From assembly GCA_003482455.1 (NCBI GenBank), contig DMYW01000021.1, forward strand, positions 1-64,000: a DNA stretch of 64,000 bases, written 5' to 3'. A program made the translations under genes and the position numbers. The notes beneath the pieces were generated by a model. That model had not been told where the DNA came from, made no database searches, and saw nothing but the letters and a program-made list of their open reading frames with translations. Shown piece by piece: positions 1 through 7,860 of this stretch (position 1 is its first letter; the number at the start of each line of letters is the position of its first letter). This DNA comes from Rheinheimera sp. GTDB taxonomy: Bacteria; Pseudomonadota; Gammaproteobacteria; Enterobacterales; Alteromonadaceae.

Positions 1-342
1 TGTTATTGGGCGGCGACGCACTTTTACAAAGATGATCCAGCGGCAATGTCCTGGCTTGACCGAGAAGCGTACAACAAAAAGTTCATCACTAAACTGGCGG
101 CTAATCCAAATGCCACCGAACAACAACTAGTGATCCAACAACTTGGCGGACCTGACATTACTGAAGGTCACGCCGTGGGTGAACAGTATTATCAATTGTT
201 GTATTACCGCACGCAACGAACCATCTCGGATGGCATTACCACGAAGACCGAATGTACAGCACTGTTGTTTATCGATCGAAAATTGGTGAGCGCCGGCCAA
301 GATGCCGAACAACGTTATTATCAGGCAACGCATCGTTCATGA
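1..342 (+). CDS. DUF3192 family protein, 5' end outside window
   Basis: The reading frame is open from base 1 to the TGA at 340-342, so only the C-terminal 113 residues are present and the start lies to the left. The visible part has the pattern I associate with DUF3192, a family of small, usually lipid-anchored proteins of marine gammaproteobacteria: a WLDREAYN segment, then a QLGGPDITEG turn, then LYYRTQRTISDGITTK followed by TECTALLF. Family function is unknown. The stop overlaps the start of the next gene (ATGA), so the two are probably cotranslated. The family call rests on remembered consensus, not on a search. Confidence 0.75.
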   Translation, partial: CYWAATHFYKDDPAAMSWLDREAYNKKFITKLAANPNATEQQLVIQQLGGPDITEGHAVGEQYYQLLYYRTQRTISDGITTKTECTALLFIDRKLVSAGQDAEQRYYQATHRS

Positions 343-2024
343 GTTTGAGTGGTTTACAACAGCTGGTTGAACGGATCCAAGCGTTCTACCAGTTACCGCA
401 TGGCGCCGACAACGCTACGCTCGTTTGGGAGCAAGCGGAACAATTAACTGAAGATTGGTTGCACAGCTGGCGCGCTCAACAGAGCTTTTGGCTAGCGCAA
501 CTCGCCTTGCCTGCGCAAACCGCATTACCGGCGCTACTCGCCACGCGCCACGCCGTGTTACTCGCCTTGTATTGCCGCCAACAAAAGTGGCCTGATTGGC
601 AACGAGAGCAACTGATTTCTAGTGCGTGGTTTGTCCCCTTTTGGCTGAAATCGTCGTTACAAGCTTATAGCTTGGAACAACTCGACCAACCGATCAAAGT
701 GCAAGATCCATGGGCTGACGTCGTGCGCTTATTGCATAACCACGATTTTTCGAAAGATATTTTACGGTTATTTGCCAGCTGCAGCCGCCTGCGCAAAGGC
801 TTGGCGGAATGGCAACAACTGGCCATTAGCAGTGTGCTGGTGCTGACCTATCGGATCGCCATTGGCATGCAGCCACAACGCGGTAAACCTTGGCCCGGCA
901 TCGAGCAACCTATCAGGCTGCTGTGGCGCAGTCCGCTACCGCATGGCCAACGAATGGTGCTTGAACAATTGATGCGTGCGGCGCCAGCCTTGCATCAGTT
1001 TGCGCGGCTGTGCAGCGACCAGATAGGCACAGTGTGTCTTATCACTGAAACCGAACCTGATCTAAAAGGGTACGAGTTCGACATGACGATGACGCTACTT
1101 TGCGATCAACCCAAAGGCATCAGCAGTCAAGGTTTTACGCTACAGGCACCACGCTTTTGCAAAGACAGTCTCTGGTGGCAAAGCATGATCCAAGTGGATG
1201 ATTTGCCTGAAGAAGAAGAAATCCCAACGCCGCTAAGCCTGCAATTATTGCAACAACTCAACCCGAATTGGGGTATTACAAAACAACTGCAGTGGCTGCA
1301 ACGTCAGCCGCAGTTGATCCCTTATTTGCAAGCAGCAGCGAGTGCCCAGACCCGCGAAAAACTGCAAATCGATGATTTGCGGCATGCACTCGCCATGCTT
1401 GGCACCGAACAGTTACCGCAAATATTGCGCCTAAGCTGGGTGCAACAACAGATGCAACAACAACACGGCGTGTTGCATCATTGGTTTGATCAAGCACGCG
1501 TGTGTCTAGCCGGCTTGCTACGAGTGTTTGGTTTACAAAGCCCAACCATCAACTTGGTGTATTGTGAACCGGATTTGATTGCTTGTTGTGTGGTGTATGT
1601 GTTGCAACGCGAGATCCCGCCCGCAGCACTGCAGCTGTCGCTCACTGGCAGCCAAAGATCACCGATTGCGGACTATTGTGCCTTGCTGTTATGGCAGCAT
1701 GGCGATTTTCCGCAGCAGCTTTCGCAAATACTGGCAGCCGTGTCACCACGATTGATGTGGCCAGATGCGGCACTGCGATTGCGCCATGAGTTAGATCCCC
1801 AGCCGCGCTACAGTCAACAACAAGTGGCGCAACTGTTACTTCGTTTGGCATTGATGGAGTTTCAACAGTTGTTTTTAGGGATCCCTGCCGAGCGTCAGGC
1901 ACTGCAGAATCTGTTCAAACAAGCACAGCAAGCGCTTGATTTACCGAGTTATCCGCTTAGCGAATGGCGTCAAATGGCCCTTGGTGAGGCACCCTGCTCC
2001 CAACCCATTCATGGCAACTTGTAG
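339..2024 (+). CDS. Unknown 561-aa protein with a weak HDOD-like segment
   Basis: I chose the ATG at 339 because it overlaps the upstream stop by four bases; an upstream in-frame start at 252 would lie inside the DUF3192 gene. The protein is soluble, Gln- and Leu-rich (561 aa), with no signal peptide or membrane span. Residues roughly 315-400 recall an HDOD domain (a proline-rich lead followed by QLLQQLNP, then helices ending in ALAMLGTEQLPQILRLSW), but the HD-type residues are not evident. HDOD proteins act in signalling without known catalysis. The rest is not recognised. A regulatory or scaffold role is a guess only. Confidence 0.6.
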   Translation: MSLSGLQQLVERIQAFYQLPHGADNATLVWEQAEQLTEDWLHSWRAQQSFWLAQLALPAQTALPALLATRHAVLLALYCRQQKWPDWQREQLISSAWFVPFWLKSSLQAYSLEQLDQPIKVQDPWADVVRLLHNHDFSKDILRLFASCSRLRKGLAEWQQLAISSVLVLTYRIAIGMQPQRGKPWPGIEQPIRLLWRSPLPHGQRMVLEQLMRAAPALHQFARLCSDQIGTVCLITETEPDLKGYEFDMTMTLLCDQPKGISSQGFTLQAPRFCKDSLWWQSMIQVDDLPEEEEIPTPLSLQLLQQLNPNWGITKQLQWLQRQPQLIPYLQAAASAQTREKLQIDDLRHALAMLGTEQLPQILRLSWVQQQMQQQHGVLHHWFDQARVCLAGLLRVFGLQSPTINLVYCEPDLIACCVVYVLQREIPPAALQLSLTGSQRSPIADYCALLLWQHGDFPQQLSQILAAVSPRLMWPDAALRLRHELDPQPRYSQQQVAQLLLRLALMEFQQLFLGIPAERQALQNLFKQAQQALDLPSYPLSEWRQMALGEAPCSQPIHGNL

Positions 2025-2207
2025 TTTTCTTTCATCATTTTTCTGTATTTTCAGTATAAATCTGCGTGATATTGATTACTGACCATTATTCTGGAAAGAA
2101 ATATACTCCACTGTTAAAATTGGTCCGTCCTGTGTACGGCAATAAAGAACAGTGAACCACACTGTCATCCGTGCATCTTTTCTTATTGATTCACCTAAAG
2201 GTTACGT

Positions 2208-3215
2208 ATGACGACTCAAACTATTACCGTGATTAAAGGCGACGGCATCGGCCCTAGCATTGTTGATGCTGCGTTGGCTGTGCTTGATAAAGTTGGCTGT
2301 AATTTCAATTACGAATTCGTCGATGCTGGGTTAACCGCACTGGAGAAAACTGGCGAATTGTTGCCAGCGGCGACGATTGATGCGATCGCTCGCAACAAAA
2401 TTACCTTAAAAGGCCCGCTAACCACGCCGGTCGGCGAAGGCTTCACCTCAATCAACGTGACGTTACGTAAAAAATTCAACCTGTACTCCAACGTACGTCC
2501 AGTCGTATCGTTCAAAGGCACCAAAGCCCGTTACGAAAATATCGACATTGTTACCGTCCGTGAAAACACTGAAGGCATGTACTCAGGTGCTGGCCAAGTG
2601 GTGAAAAACGATGGTGAATTAGCCGAAGCCATGAGCGTGGTCACTCGTGAAGGCTCGGAACGGATTGTTGAATTCGCTTATCAGCTGGCTCGCCGTGAAA
2701 ACCGTAAAAAAGTGACGATCGTGCACAAAGCGAACATTTTGAAATCAACCTCTGGTTTGTTCTTAAAAACTGCGCGTACTGTGGCCGCACGTTACCCTGA
2801 GATCCAAACGGTGGAAATGATCGTCGACAACGCCTGTATGCAGCTGGTGATGAACCCGCAGCAGTTTGACGTGATTGTGACGACCAACCTGTTCGGCGAC
2901 ATTCTGTCTGACCTGTGTGCCGGTTTAGTTGGCGGTTTGGGTATGGCACCAGGTGCCAACATCGGCACTGACTGCGCCATTTTCGAAGCCGTTCATGGCA
3001 GTGCGCCGGATATCGCTGGTAAAAACTTGGCCAACCCAAGTTCAGTGATCTTAGCGTCTGTGCAAATGTTGGATTATTTAGGTATGCAAGACAAAGCGCA
3101 GAAAATCCTAGCGGCCGTAAAAGATGTGATTGCAACGGGCGATCGCACGACTCGCGATTTAGGCGGCACGCATGGCACCACCGACTTCACTCAAGCGGTG
3201 TTAGAGCGTCTGTAA
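2208..3215 (+). CDS. icd: NAD-type isocitrate dehydrogenase
   Basis: This is a 335-aa member of the isocitrate/isopropylmalate dehydrogenase family, in the short form typical of NAD-dependent isocitrate dehydrogenases (isocitrate to 2-oxoglutarate plus CO2; TCA cycle, cytoplasm). Visible landmarks are the KGDGIGP start, the substrate loop TSINVTLRKKF with NVRP after it, the RENTEGMYSG segment, metal-site aspartates in DNACMQ and GDILSDLCAG, and the nucleotide loop FEAVHGSAPDIAGKN. The HGSAPD loop with no NADP-type basic cluster after it favours NAD. An AAAGG ribosome site lies about 8 bases before the ATG, and a strong terminator follows. Isopropylmalate or tartrate dehydrogenase is less likely. 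Confidence 0.9.
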   Translation: MTTQTITVIKGDGIGPSIVDAALAVLDKVGCNFNYEFVDAGLTALEKTGELLPAATIDAIARNKITLKGPLTTPVGEGFTSINVTLRKKFNLYSNVRPVVSFKGTKARYENIDIVTVRENTEGMYSGAGQVVKNDGELAEAMSVVTREGSERIVEFAYQLARRENRKKVTIVHKANILKSTSGLFLKTARTVAARYPEIQTVEMIVDNACMQLVMNPQQFDVIVTTNLFGDILSDLCAGLVGGLGMAPGANIGTDCAIFEAVHGSAPDIAGKNLANPSSVILASVQMLDYLGMQDKAQKILAAVKDVIATGDRTTRDLGGTHGTTDFTQAVLERL

Positions 3216-3238
3216 CAGGTCAAATCGATGACTGCAGC

Positions 3239-3262
3239 AAAGCCGGCTATGCCGGCTTTTTT
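3239..3262 (+). terminator. Rho-independent terminator after icd
   Basis: A perfect 9-bp stem (AAAGCCGGC / GCCGGCTTT, 3239-3247 and 3251-3259) with a TAT loop is followed by a T-rich run. It lies 24 bases after the icd stop. Confidence 0.92.
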
Positions 3263-3426
3263 ATTTTCACAACTTAGCTACAAAGCTAACTTTCAAACGT
3301 GTCTTCCCGGTGATTTTATAAAAAAAACCGCCGAAAATACCTGCTAATTTGCTGATTTAGCACAAAGTGCGCGAAGTTTGCTATGGTAAGTTGATAGTCC
3401 CTTTTGCAGCTGACGAGGATCTTTGC

Positions 3427-4638
3427 ATGGATTGGTTTGCCAGTGTTTACACCACAATTGAACGCACCTTTTTTCATACTCTCACTCGTAAAATTATCGG
3501 CAATATCAGCTTTCTAATGGTGATCTTTTGGGTCGCCTTGTATTTTGCCCTCCCCGACAAAGGCGGTGCAGGTTCAGCGTGGTGGACCACTATGTTACTG
3601 GGCACCGTCGCCTTTATTTTCACTATGGGTTATCTGATCTATTTGATTGTGCGTCCAGTGCAAGCCTTGGTGATGGCATTAAAAGACGCCAATGAAAAAG
3701 GTGCCGATCTGAATCGACGCTTGCCAGCTTTCACCTATGACGAATTTCGCACCTTGTCCGAAGAGTACAATAAGTTTGTCGGACAGCTTGCTCAGTTGCT
3801 GCAACGTTTGCACCACCAAGCGCAGCATACTCACCACATCAACGAACAAGTTAGCGGTGCCGTCAAAACAACCCGTACACATCTACGCTCCACTGAGCAG
3901 CGCAGTGAGCAAATTCGCGGCGCCAGCGACCATGTACTAGAGCAGTTAGCGTCGATTGTCAGCAGCAGTGACCAAATGAGCAATGTAGCCGCCAGCACCG
4001 TCGTACAAGCTAGCAACGCCAGCCAAGGCATGCATAATATTTCCGCGCAATTACGCAGTATCGTAGGTTTATTAGAAACCTTTGGCGCGACCGTTAATGG
4101 CTTGCAGAAAAACGCGGAAAACGTGCGGCAAATTCTGCAAATGGTGGAAAACTTCTCTGATCAAACGAATTTACTCGCACTCAATGCCGCGATTGAAGCG
4201 GCGCGAGCGGGGGAAGCGGGTCGCGGTTTTGCCGTCGTCGCTGATGAAGTGCGCAGCCTTGCCGCCAAGGTCAATGAAGCAACGCGGCAAATTTCCGGCT
4301 TTTTAAATGACATGGACCGGTTGGTCAGTGAAACTAAACAAGAAAGTGAACGTTTGAACGAACAAGCCAGCTCAGCCGAACAAGGGATTGGCACTACCGC
4401 CCATGAATTTGGACGCTTACAACAAGAATTGGCGCAAGCGCAGAATGCCGTGCAACACATCACTCGCTCTGTGCTGGATTTAGAACGCAGCTACCAGCAA
4501 ACCCACCAACATTTGTCGGCGATTGAACAAGGCACCACGGACGCGTACCAACAAATGGCGTCGATTGAAACCGCCGGCAGTACGTTACTCAAAGCAACCG
4601 CAGAGACCCAACAACAACTGGAACGTTTTGCGCACTAG
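3427..4638 (+). CDS. Methyl-accepting chemotaxis protein without a periplasmic sensor domain
   Basis: The ATG at 3427 is preceded by GAGGA at good spacing, so I prefer it to the GTG at 3367. The 403-aa product has two membrane spans (about 24-42 and 54-75) separated by only about 11 residues. A HAMP-like linker follows (about 76-130), then a long cytoplasmic coiled coil whose tip (about 248-275) carries the canonical NLLALNAAIEAARAGE hairpin. This tip binds CheA and CheW in chemoreceptor arrays. The lack of an extracytoplasmic ligand domain suggests it senses a membrane, redox or cytoplasmic signal, or works through a partner. No chemotaxis genes are adjacent. Confidence 0.9.
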   Translation: MDWFASVYTTIERTFFHTLTRKIIGNISFLMVIFWVALYFALPDKGGAGSAWWTTMLLGTVAFIFTMGYLIYLIVRPVQALVMALKDANEKGADLNRRLPAFTYDEFRTLSEEYNKFVGQLAQLLQRLHHQAQHTHHINEQVSGAVKTTRTHLRSTEQRSEQIRGASDHVLEQLASIVSSSDQMSNVAASTVVQASNASQGMHNISAQLRSIVGLLETFGATVNGLQKNAENVRQILQMVENFSDQTNLLALNAAIEAARAGEAGRGFAVVADEVRSLAAKVNEATRQISGFLNDMDRLVSETKQESERLNEQASSAEQGIGTTAHEFGRLQQELAQAQNAVQHITRSVLDLERSYQQTHQHLSAIEQGTTDAYQQMASIETAGSTLLKATAETQQQLERFAH

Positions 4639-4682
4639 CTGCACACCTGGAATGACAAAAGGCTGCCCAGTTGCAGCCTTGG

Positions 4683-5600
4683 TTATTTCTGATCCGCCAG
4701 CACACTTTGTTCACTGCCGATCGCTTGCACCAAATGCACCACGGCTGGATGTGTCAATTTACGCTCCGCGGAAATAGCATAAAACACTTCTTTAACCGCA
4801 TCGGTGCGGCCAATTACTTCCACTTCATATTGCCGACAAATCTTTTGCTCAATTTTGCTGGGGGCCGAAAAAATGCCCGAACCTTGCTGTCCAAAAGCTT
4901 TCATCATGGCGCTGTCGTCGAACTCGGCAACAATCTGCGGCGTGATGCCATATTGCGCAAACCAAGCGTCTAAACGTTGCCGAATGATCGAACGTTTGCT
5001 TTGCAGCAACATAGGTTGTTGATGCAGCACGGCTGGGAATTCCAATGCAGGCAAGCGTTCAATCAACGACTTACTGGCAAAGAAGCTAGTCGCCGACTCC
5101 GTGATCTGATGGCTATAGGCTTTGAGCGCGCTGCTGGGAGATAACGGCTGATCGGTGAGCACCAAATCCAGTTTGTTTAGCGCCAAATCGGCCAATAGCT
5201 GAGTTTGTTCACCTTCGCGGCAAATGAGGCGCAACTGCTCTGGCATCGCAAACACCGGCCTGAGCATTTCGTAAATAAAGGCTTTGGGCAATACATCCGT
5301 GATGCCTACCGTAAACGTCTGCCATTGCAGGCCGCTGCGGTTTTTTAGCACCGAACGTAATTCATCGCCGAGCGCGAAGATTTCTTCGGCATAACGGAAA
5401 GTGACGCGGCCAATTTCTGTCAGTGCCCATTTTTTGCCATTACGCGAAAACAAGGCGCTGCCAATCGTGTGTTCAAAGGCGCTGAGTTGGCCACTGATGG
5501 TCTGTGCAGTTACATGCTGAGTTTCGCTGACCCGCGCAATGCTGCCCTCTTTGGCAACTAAATAAAAATAATACAACTGGTTGTAGTTCACAGGTGTCAT
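4683..5600 (-). CDS. nhaR: LysR-family regulator, NhaR-like
   Basis: The start is the ATG ending at 5600, which gives a 305-aa protein beginning MTPVNYNQLYYFYLVAKEGS. This closely resembles the NhaR start with its N-Y-N-x-L-Y-Y-F signature. A winged helix-turn-helix (about residues 5-65; QTISGQLSAFE is the recognition region) is followed by a two-lobe effector domain containing EFDDSAMMKAFGQQGSGIF, a stretch well conserved in NhaR. In enterobacteria NhaR activates the Na+/H+ antiporter gene nhaA in response to sodium. No antiporter gene lies in this window, so the target is unproven. The divergent side of its promoter holds a candidate small RNA. Confidence 0.8.
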   Translation of the reverse strand: MTPVNYNQLYYFYLVAKEGSIARVSETQHVTAQTISGQLSAFEHTIGSALFSRNGKKWALTEIGRVTFRYAEEIFALGDELRSVLKNRSGLQWQTFTVGITDVLPKAFIYEMLRPVFAMPEQLRLICREGEQTQLLADLALNKLDLVLTDQPLSPSSALKAYSHQITESATSFFASKSLIERLPALEFPAVLHQQPMLLQSKRSIIRQRLDAWFAQYGITPQIVAEFDDSAMMKAFGQQGSGIFSAPSKIEQKICRQYEVEVIGRTDAVKEVFYAISAERKLTHPAVVHLVQAIGSEQSVLADQK

Positions 5601-5674
5601 ACAAATTCGCTTTTTCCGAATTAAAGCTAAGTTATATTCGAGTTTACCTGATACAAGCAAGTGGGTTTTAATGC

Positions 5675-5807
5675 ACGCATTGAATTTCACTCGCTGTGGT
5701 TACCCATAGCATCCCAACCAGTGAAATTTGGTTTTCATGTTCCGTTAGTACGACCCTTGAGCAACTCGACACCCGCTCTTCGCCCCAGCTTGCTGGGGCT
5801 TTTTTTT
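5675..5807 (+). ncRNA. Candidate structured small RNA
   Basis: No protein gene on the + strand accounts for the strong terminator at 5782-5807. Just upstream are two nested stems. The outer one is AATTTCACT (5683-5691) with AGTGAAATT (5720-5728). The inner one is GCTGTGG (5693-5699) with CCATAGC (5704-5710) around a TTAC loop, with one G-U pair. A 50-nt single-strand region and the terminator follow. A promoter-like pair, TTTACC near 5643 and TTTAAT near 5667 with about 18 bases between, would start transcription near 5675. The whole gives a roughly 130-nt RNA divergent from nhaR. It matches no small RNA that I recognise. The 5' end is estimated. Confidence 0.5.
5782..5807 (+). terminator. 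Orphan Rho-independent terminator
   Basis: GCCCCAG / CTGGGGC with a CTTG loop is followed directly by eight T residues on the + strand. There is no comparable T run on the other strand, so it stops rightward transcription although both flanking protein genes point left. Confidence 0.85.
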
Positions 5808-5811
5808 GCTT

Positions 5812-7800
5812 TTATTTTGACGATGCAGCAGCCGCCTTAGCCGAGTTTAGGTGCTGCGCCAGAAACTCTAACAGCAATTGATAATAGCGCTGCTGGTTTT
5901 CTGTTGCATAAAAGCCATGCGCCTCGTCATCAAATTCAATCAAGCGCACGGGCTTTTTGGCCTGTTTAAGCGCTTGCTCCATCAGCTCTACGTGCGCAAA
6001 ACCGGCGCGTTTATCGCGTTTGCCGTGCAATAACAGCACATCAGCCTGGATGGCATCGGCACGGTACACAGGGGAAAAGGCTTTCAGCTGCGCCGTGTCA
6101 TTGCCGATTGCTTGATCTAGATAAGAGCCACCAAAGCTGCTGTTTGTGCTGATGTCGCTTTCGTCGCGCATCCGCGTTAAGTCGTAAATACCGGCCACAC
6201 CTACGGCGCATTGATAAAGCTCCGGTGCCAATGCCGATGCTTGCAAAGCCGAATAGCCACCAAAGGATGCGCCGACAATACAGACCTGCCCTGCCGTGCC
6301 ATAACCTTGGCTGATAGCCCATCGGGTGCCATCTATGATGTCCTGTTGCACGCGGTCGCCCCAATGCCGATCAGCCGCCGCCGCGTACGCCGCGCCATAG
6401 CCTTTTGAACCGCGGTAGTTCACTTGCAACACGTTATAGCCAGCACCAGCCAACAACTGTACATCCGGTTGAAACTCCCACCAGTCACGCACCCCATAAG
6501 GCCCACCATGGACTAAAACCACCAGCGGTTGCGGCCCTTGCACCGGAGCCCCTAACGTCAGGTAGCCATGCAGCTGTCGCTGATCGGATGCTGGAAAATG
6601 CACAGCATCGGTTTGCACAAACTTAATGCCTTTTAACTGCGGATAGCTTTGCAGCAATGGCGAGAGCTTACCTGCGCTGTGGTCATACAAAAAATACAAA
6701 GGCGCGACTGCATCGGCTTCAACACGCACCACCCAAAACTGCCCATCCTGCGAGCGACTGGTTAGCTGCACGTCAGCACCTTGAAATTTAGTCAGTAGCG
6801 TTTTTAAGATTTGCCCATCTGTTATGTCTGAGTTGATGAGCTGATAAGTCGGATAATCATAGTCTTGCCGGATCCCAATCACGGTATCGCCATCCGCCGA
6901 CATCAGAGTCTCCATCACGTCGGCATTATTGGGAGTGATCACGGCTTCTATAGTATTGGCCGCGAACCGATAGAAATAGACGCCGCGAAAATCTGCTTGG
7001 TAGCGCCCTGAGAAATAAAAACCGCTGCCATCGGCACTCAAGCGTTCGATGCGGATCTCATCAACCTGTTGCAAGTCTGGCAATTCTTGCCAATTTAATT
7101 CCGCAGAGTCATCGGCGCGGGGTTGCGCGACAAACACATGGCTCTGCATGTTTTCATCAACCCCGGCGGCCACCACAGGTTCACCTTGCGGTGTAGCCAG
7201 TACGGTGCTGTAACTAATCGGCGCTTTGCCGACTTTTTTCAGCTCCCCGGTTTCGACATTCATGCGGTGGATAGAAGGCGCCGCGTCACCTTTTTCGTTC
7301 ATACGCGTCACCGAAATCAACAGATGTTTTGGGTCATCGGGTAAACGCCGGATGATTTCGCCCCAAGCGCGCATTGCTTTAGCACGGGTCCGACTGAGGT
7401 TTTCTTGCACTCGGTAACCAAACAACAATTGCGGCCGTGAACCATCACAGTTGACGCCAAATAGTTCACCGTAAAACTTAGGATTGCGCTCCCACGCTGT
7501 GCTTGCGACAATTTTAAACACCAAACGTTGATTGTTTGCCCAAAAGATCTCGCCGACTTCGTCTTTTTCAGCCAGTTGTAAACCCCCGACCACCGCCTGC
7601 GTTTTGCGATCGAGACACAGCAGTTGGCGTTTATCATCTTTAAACACTGTCACGGCGAGAAAGTTGCCATCGGGTGAGATGCGCACTTGATCAAATGCCG
7701 GCGGTTGCGCCAACAGTTGCGCCAGATCTGGGCGGGTGTTCGCGGCGAGACTGAAGCTAGCGACCAGCAACCACGCAGCCGATACAGTTCGAAAAATCAT
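5812..7800 (-). CDS. Secreted S9 family (prolyl oligopeptidase-type) peptidase
   Basis: The 662-aa protein has a signal peptide (about 1-19, ending SLAAN), a beta-propeller region with repeated SPDG-type blades, and a C-terminal alpha/beta hydrolase domain. The catalytic triad can be placed at Ser512 (GASFGGYSA), Asp596 (HGKRDKR) and His628 (DEAHGFY). The family consists of serine exo- or oligopeptidases that trim short peptides; this one should act in the periplasm. An AAGGA site lies 7 bases before the ATG. It is a paralogue of the next gene upstream (7861-9822), from which a terminator separates it, so it may depend partly on read-through or on its own weak promoter. Peptide specificity cannot be read from the sequence. 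Confidence 0.92.
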   Translation of the reverse strand: MIFRTVSAAWLLVASFSLAANTRPDLAQLLAQPPAFDQVRISPDGNFLAVTVFKDDKRQLLCLDRKTQAVVGGLQLAEKDEVGEIFWANNQRLVFKIVASTAWERNPKFYGELFGVNCDGSRPQLLFGYRVQENLSRTRAKAMRAWGEIIRRLPDDPKHLLISVTRMNEKGDAAPSIHRMNVETGELKKVGKAPISYSTVLATPQGEPVVAAGVDENMQSHVFVAQPRADDSAELNWQELPDLQQVDEIRIERLSADGSGFYFSGRYQADFRGVYFYRFAANTIEAVITPNNADVMETLMSADGDTVIGIRQDYDYPTYQLINSDITDGQILKTLLTKFQGADVQLTSRSQDGQFWVVRVEADAVAPLYFLYDHSAGKLSPLLQSYPQLKGIKFVQTDAVHFPASDQRQLHGYLTLGAPVQGPQPLVVLVHGGPYGVRDWWEFQPDVQLLAGAGYNVLQVNYRGSKGYGAAYAAAADRHWGDRVQQDIIDGTRWAISQGYGTAGQVCIVGASFGGYSALQASALAPELYQCAVGVAGIYDLTRMRDESDISTNSSFGGSYLDQAIGNDTAQLKAFSPVYRADAIQADVLLLHGKRDKRAGFAHVELMEQALKQAKKPVRLIEFDDEAHGFYATENQQRYYQLLLEFLAQHLNSAKAAAASSK

Positions 7801-7814
7801 TCACATATCCTTAT

Positions 7815-7839
7815 AAAAAAAGCGACAGCAAGCTGTCGC
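7815..7839 (-). terminator. Terminator between the two S9 peptidase genes
   Basis: GCGACAGC / GCTGTCGC (7822-7829 and 7832-7839) is followed on the - strand by seven T residues. It lies directly after the stop of the upstream peptidase gene. Confidence 0.85.
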
Positions 7840-7860
7840 GTTTTCCTGCATGACCACAAC

